From: Oscillospiraceae bacterium
GTDB lineage: Bacteria > Bacillota > Clostridia > Christensenellales > Aristaeellaceae
NCBI GenBank assembly: GCA_031266295.1
Contig: JAISBH010000119.1
Span: 1-13,450 of the forward strand
Length of the DNA: 13,450 bases
Direction of reading: 5' to 3'
Shown: positions 12,427-13,450 of the stretch, piece after piece
How the letters are laid out: each line of letters begins with the position of its first letter
Numbering within the stretch: position 1 is the stretch's first letter
The notes under the pieces: model-generated
What the model saw: only the letters and a program-made list of their open reading frames with translations
Databases searched by the model: none
Told to the model about the DNA's origin: nothing
Translations under genes and position numbers: made by a program

Positions 12427-12685
12427 TCAGCCACGTTTTCGCTTCGTCCCACGTCTCGAAGGTATGTAGTTCCTCTTCGCCGCTCTCGATACGATCCAGA
12501 AGGGCGCGTGTTTCCGCATTCGATCTCGCGCGGCTTGGTTTGAACGGTAAACCGTCCTCGTGAAGCATCTGCTTGAACAGCATGTTTACGGCTGCCGAGG
12601 CCGTCATGCCCAGGTCGTTTAGTAACTGCGTGACCTGCACCAGGGTATCGTGCTCCACGCGGATGGTCAGCGCGTCGGATTTCAT
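12419..12685 (-). CDS. dinJ: DinJ/RelB-family RHH antitoxin (copy 2)
   Basis: An 88-residue antitoxin. Residues 5-48 form the ribbon-helix-helix domain: strand ALTIRVEHD, helix TLVQVTQLLNDLGM, helix TASAAVNMLFKQMLHEDGLPF with the G-L-P-F turn typical of DinJ. The C-terminal part (NAETRALLDRIESGEE, then FETWDEAKTWLNA) wraps the toxin; the W-x-E-x-K/R-x-W ending is common in RelB. GGGGG upstream of ATG 12685 is the ribosome-binding site. The promoter lies about 25 bases upstream and overlaps the region just before the divergent glycine-rich gene. Sequence differs strongly from copy 1. Confidence 0.88.
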   Translation of the reverse strand: MKSDALTIRVEHDTLVQVTQLLNDLGMTASAAVNMLFKQMLHEDGLPFKPSRARSNAETRALLDRIESGEEELHTFETWDEAKTWLNA

Positions 12686-12709
12686 CGTATTACCCCCTTT
12701 CGCACGCTT

Positions 12710-12738
12710 ATTATACTACATTGTATGCGAATGAGCAA
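12710..12738 (-). promoter_or_regulatory. dinJ-yafQ (copy 2) promoter
   Basis: On the minus strand TTGCTC (plus 12733-12738) and a perfect TATAAT (plus 12710-12715) are exactly 17 bases apart, about 25 bases before dinJ. It lies back to back with the start region of the glycine-rich gene, so any repressor bound here could also affect plus-strand transcription. Confidence 0.75.
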
Positions 12739-12766
12739 CGTTTATTCGCCGAAAGAGACATACTAT

Positions 12767-13297
12767 ATGATTCAGGTAATGCAGCGTCTTAAACCCGCGT
12801 CCTCACTAAACTTAATCTTCAGCGTTCCACCAACACAAACGCGCGTCGTCGAGTTCGACGGGCGCAGTTGGGATGAGTACCTGATCGATCAGACGTGTGA
12901 GATGACGGTTAGCGGCGTCTCGTCCGCCGACTGCGCCGTATGGCTGTGCGGCGGGGGTGGCGGCGGCGGGAGTGGATGGGAAGCCGGCACCGACACCAAC
13001 AATCAAGGCGGCGCCGGGGGCGGCGGCGGAAGATGCGGTACATACGCGAATATCCATCTAGCCAGCGGCTCAATCGTTATTGGCGCGGGTGGCGGCGGTG
13101 GGCTGAAAGGCGCAACCGTCGTCGCCGACTGTCGGGGTCAGGATGGCGGCGTAACGCAGTTAAGTATGACTGGACAAGCAGACCGCACTGCGGACGGTGG
13201 CGGTGGCGCGACCGCTACCTTTGGCGGCAACGGTGGCAGCGGCGGCGGGGCAGGATATTATGCCGGTTCCGGCACTTATATCGGCTCGGAAGCTTGA
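12767..13297 (+). CDS. Glycine-rich tail-tip / adhesin-like protein
   Basis: A 176-residue protein (from ATG 12767). The first ~65 residues (LNLIFSVPPTQTRVVEFDG, then EMTVSGVSSADCAVWLCG) begin strand-rich and look like a capsule/fibre attachment domain. The rest is a series of poly-glycine runs (GGGGGGG at about 62, GGAGGGGG at 79, GAGGGGG, GGGG, GGNGGSGGGAG) separated by short strands. Such glycine-rich domains form polyglycine-II bundles at tail-fibre tips and carry the receptor-binding loops. I chose ATG 12767 over earlier ATGs (12725, 12731) because those lie in the divergent TA promoter; the ribosome-binding site (GAAAGAG) is weak. The ending ...YAGSGTYIGSEA lacks the usual strand that closes these domains, so the gene may be truncated. 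Confidence 0.65.
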   Translation: MIQVMQRLKPASSLNLIFSVPPTQTRVVEFDGRSWDEYLIDQTCEMTVSGVSSADCAVWLCGGGGGGGSGWEAGTDTNNQGGAGGGGGRCGTYANIHLASGSIVIGAGGGGGLKGATVVADCRGQDGGVTQLSMTGQADRTADGGGGATATFGGNGGSGGGAGYYAGSGTYIGSEA

Positions 13298-13385
13298 CAC
13301 CTCGCTCCCCAACCCCGCAAAAAAGTGAGCGATAGCAAAGGAATATCGAAGGGAATAGAGGTTAAGTATTGAGTAATTTGAGATA

Positions 13386-13405
13386 ATACGGTAAACTGTC
13401 CGTAT
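13386..13405. promoter_or_regulatory. Inverted repeat in the 3' spacer
   Basis: ATACGG (13386-13391) and CCGTAT (13400-13405) form a perfect 6-bp inverted repeat with an 8-base spacer, inside an AT-richer patch than the rest of the window (about 13330-13410). It could be an operator for a gene starting after it. Otherwise 13298-13426 shows no coding sequence; TCGCTC (13304-13309) and GAGCGA (13327-13332) are a second, looser pair. Confidence 0.35.
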
Positions 13406-13426
13406 CCTGATTACGTGAGGCGCTGC

Positions 13427-13450
13427 ATGAGGCTGACGATAACGAGATCC
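13427..13450 (+). CDS. Possible start of a further gene, cut by the window end
   Basis: ATG 13427 opens a frame (MRLTITRS) that runs to the end of the window, with GTGAGG six to eight bases upstream as a possible ribosome-binding site. Only eight codons are visible, so neither reality nor function can be judged. Confidence 0.25.

Noticed and set aside
12650..12766. Longer N-terminus for the glycine-rich protein from GTG 12650
   Set aside because: It would run through the antitoxin start and the TA promoter on the other strand, its residues are not protein-like, and it lacks a ribosome-binding site.
13250..13450. Diversity-generating retroelement variable region at the tip gene end
   Set aside because: No reverse transcriptase, no template repeat and no adenine-specific mismatched pair of repeats is visible in the window.

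Overview
The window is a stretch of a contractile-tailed (myovirus-type) phage or prophage tail and baseplate operon on the plus strand, with toxin-antitoxin (TA) cassettes lodged between the structural genes. The DNA is GC-rich. The Shine-Dalgarno sites are strong (AGGAGG type), and the tail fibre, Phd/RelE-like and DinJ/YafQ families resemble those of Clostridia. I infer a prophage of a GC-rich, probably gut-associated Clostridia-class Bacillota. No integrase, repressor, lysis or packaging gene lies in the window, so a defective prophage or a phage-tail-like particle cannot be excluded.

Plus-strand structural genes, in order: tail sheath (35-1120), tail tube (1133-1576), tail assembly chaperone in two overlapping frames (2321-2632 and 2583-2771), tape measure with five 114-bp tandem repeats (2793-5513), Dit-like distal tail/baseplate protein (7304-7864), Pam3-type baseplate plug (7995-8585), gp27-like hub (8587-9429), Gp138-type central spike (9460-10152), tail fibre (11021-12139), and a glycine-rich tail-tip/adhesin-like protein (12767-13297). 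No gp25-like, gpJ-like or gpI-like baseplate wedge gene is present where it would be expected, between spike and fibre.

Accessory cassettes fill four junctions. VapBC (1591-2213, minus) lies between tube and chaperone. A five-gene minus-strand block (5540-7184) of DinJ/RelB, YafQ, an orphan VapB-type RHH protein, a Panacea-domain antitoxin and a PemK/MazF-like toxin lies between tape measure and Dit. A plus-strand Phd-RelE/ParE pair lies between spike and fibre; it is broken by a 160-bp element with perfect 27-bp terminal inverted repeats (10482-10641). A second DinJ-YafQ pair (12151-12685, minus) lies between fibre and glycine-rich protein. A related structured repeat (about 7884-7992) sits between Dit and plug. 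Most cassettes carry their own well-formed sigma70-type promoter with palindromic operators, so they look like autonomous units inserted into the late operon.

The structural genes would together build sheath, tube and central baseplate. The TA units have no evident structural role; I infer stabilisation of the prophage or anti-phage function. The signals most worth following are the density of TA units at structural-gene junctions, the yafQ ribosome-binding site held in the loop of a perfect hairpin, the inverted-repeat element family, and the tape-measure repeats.
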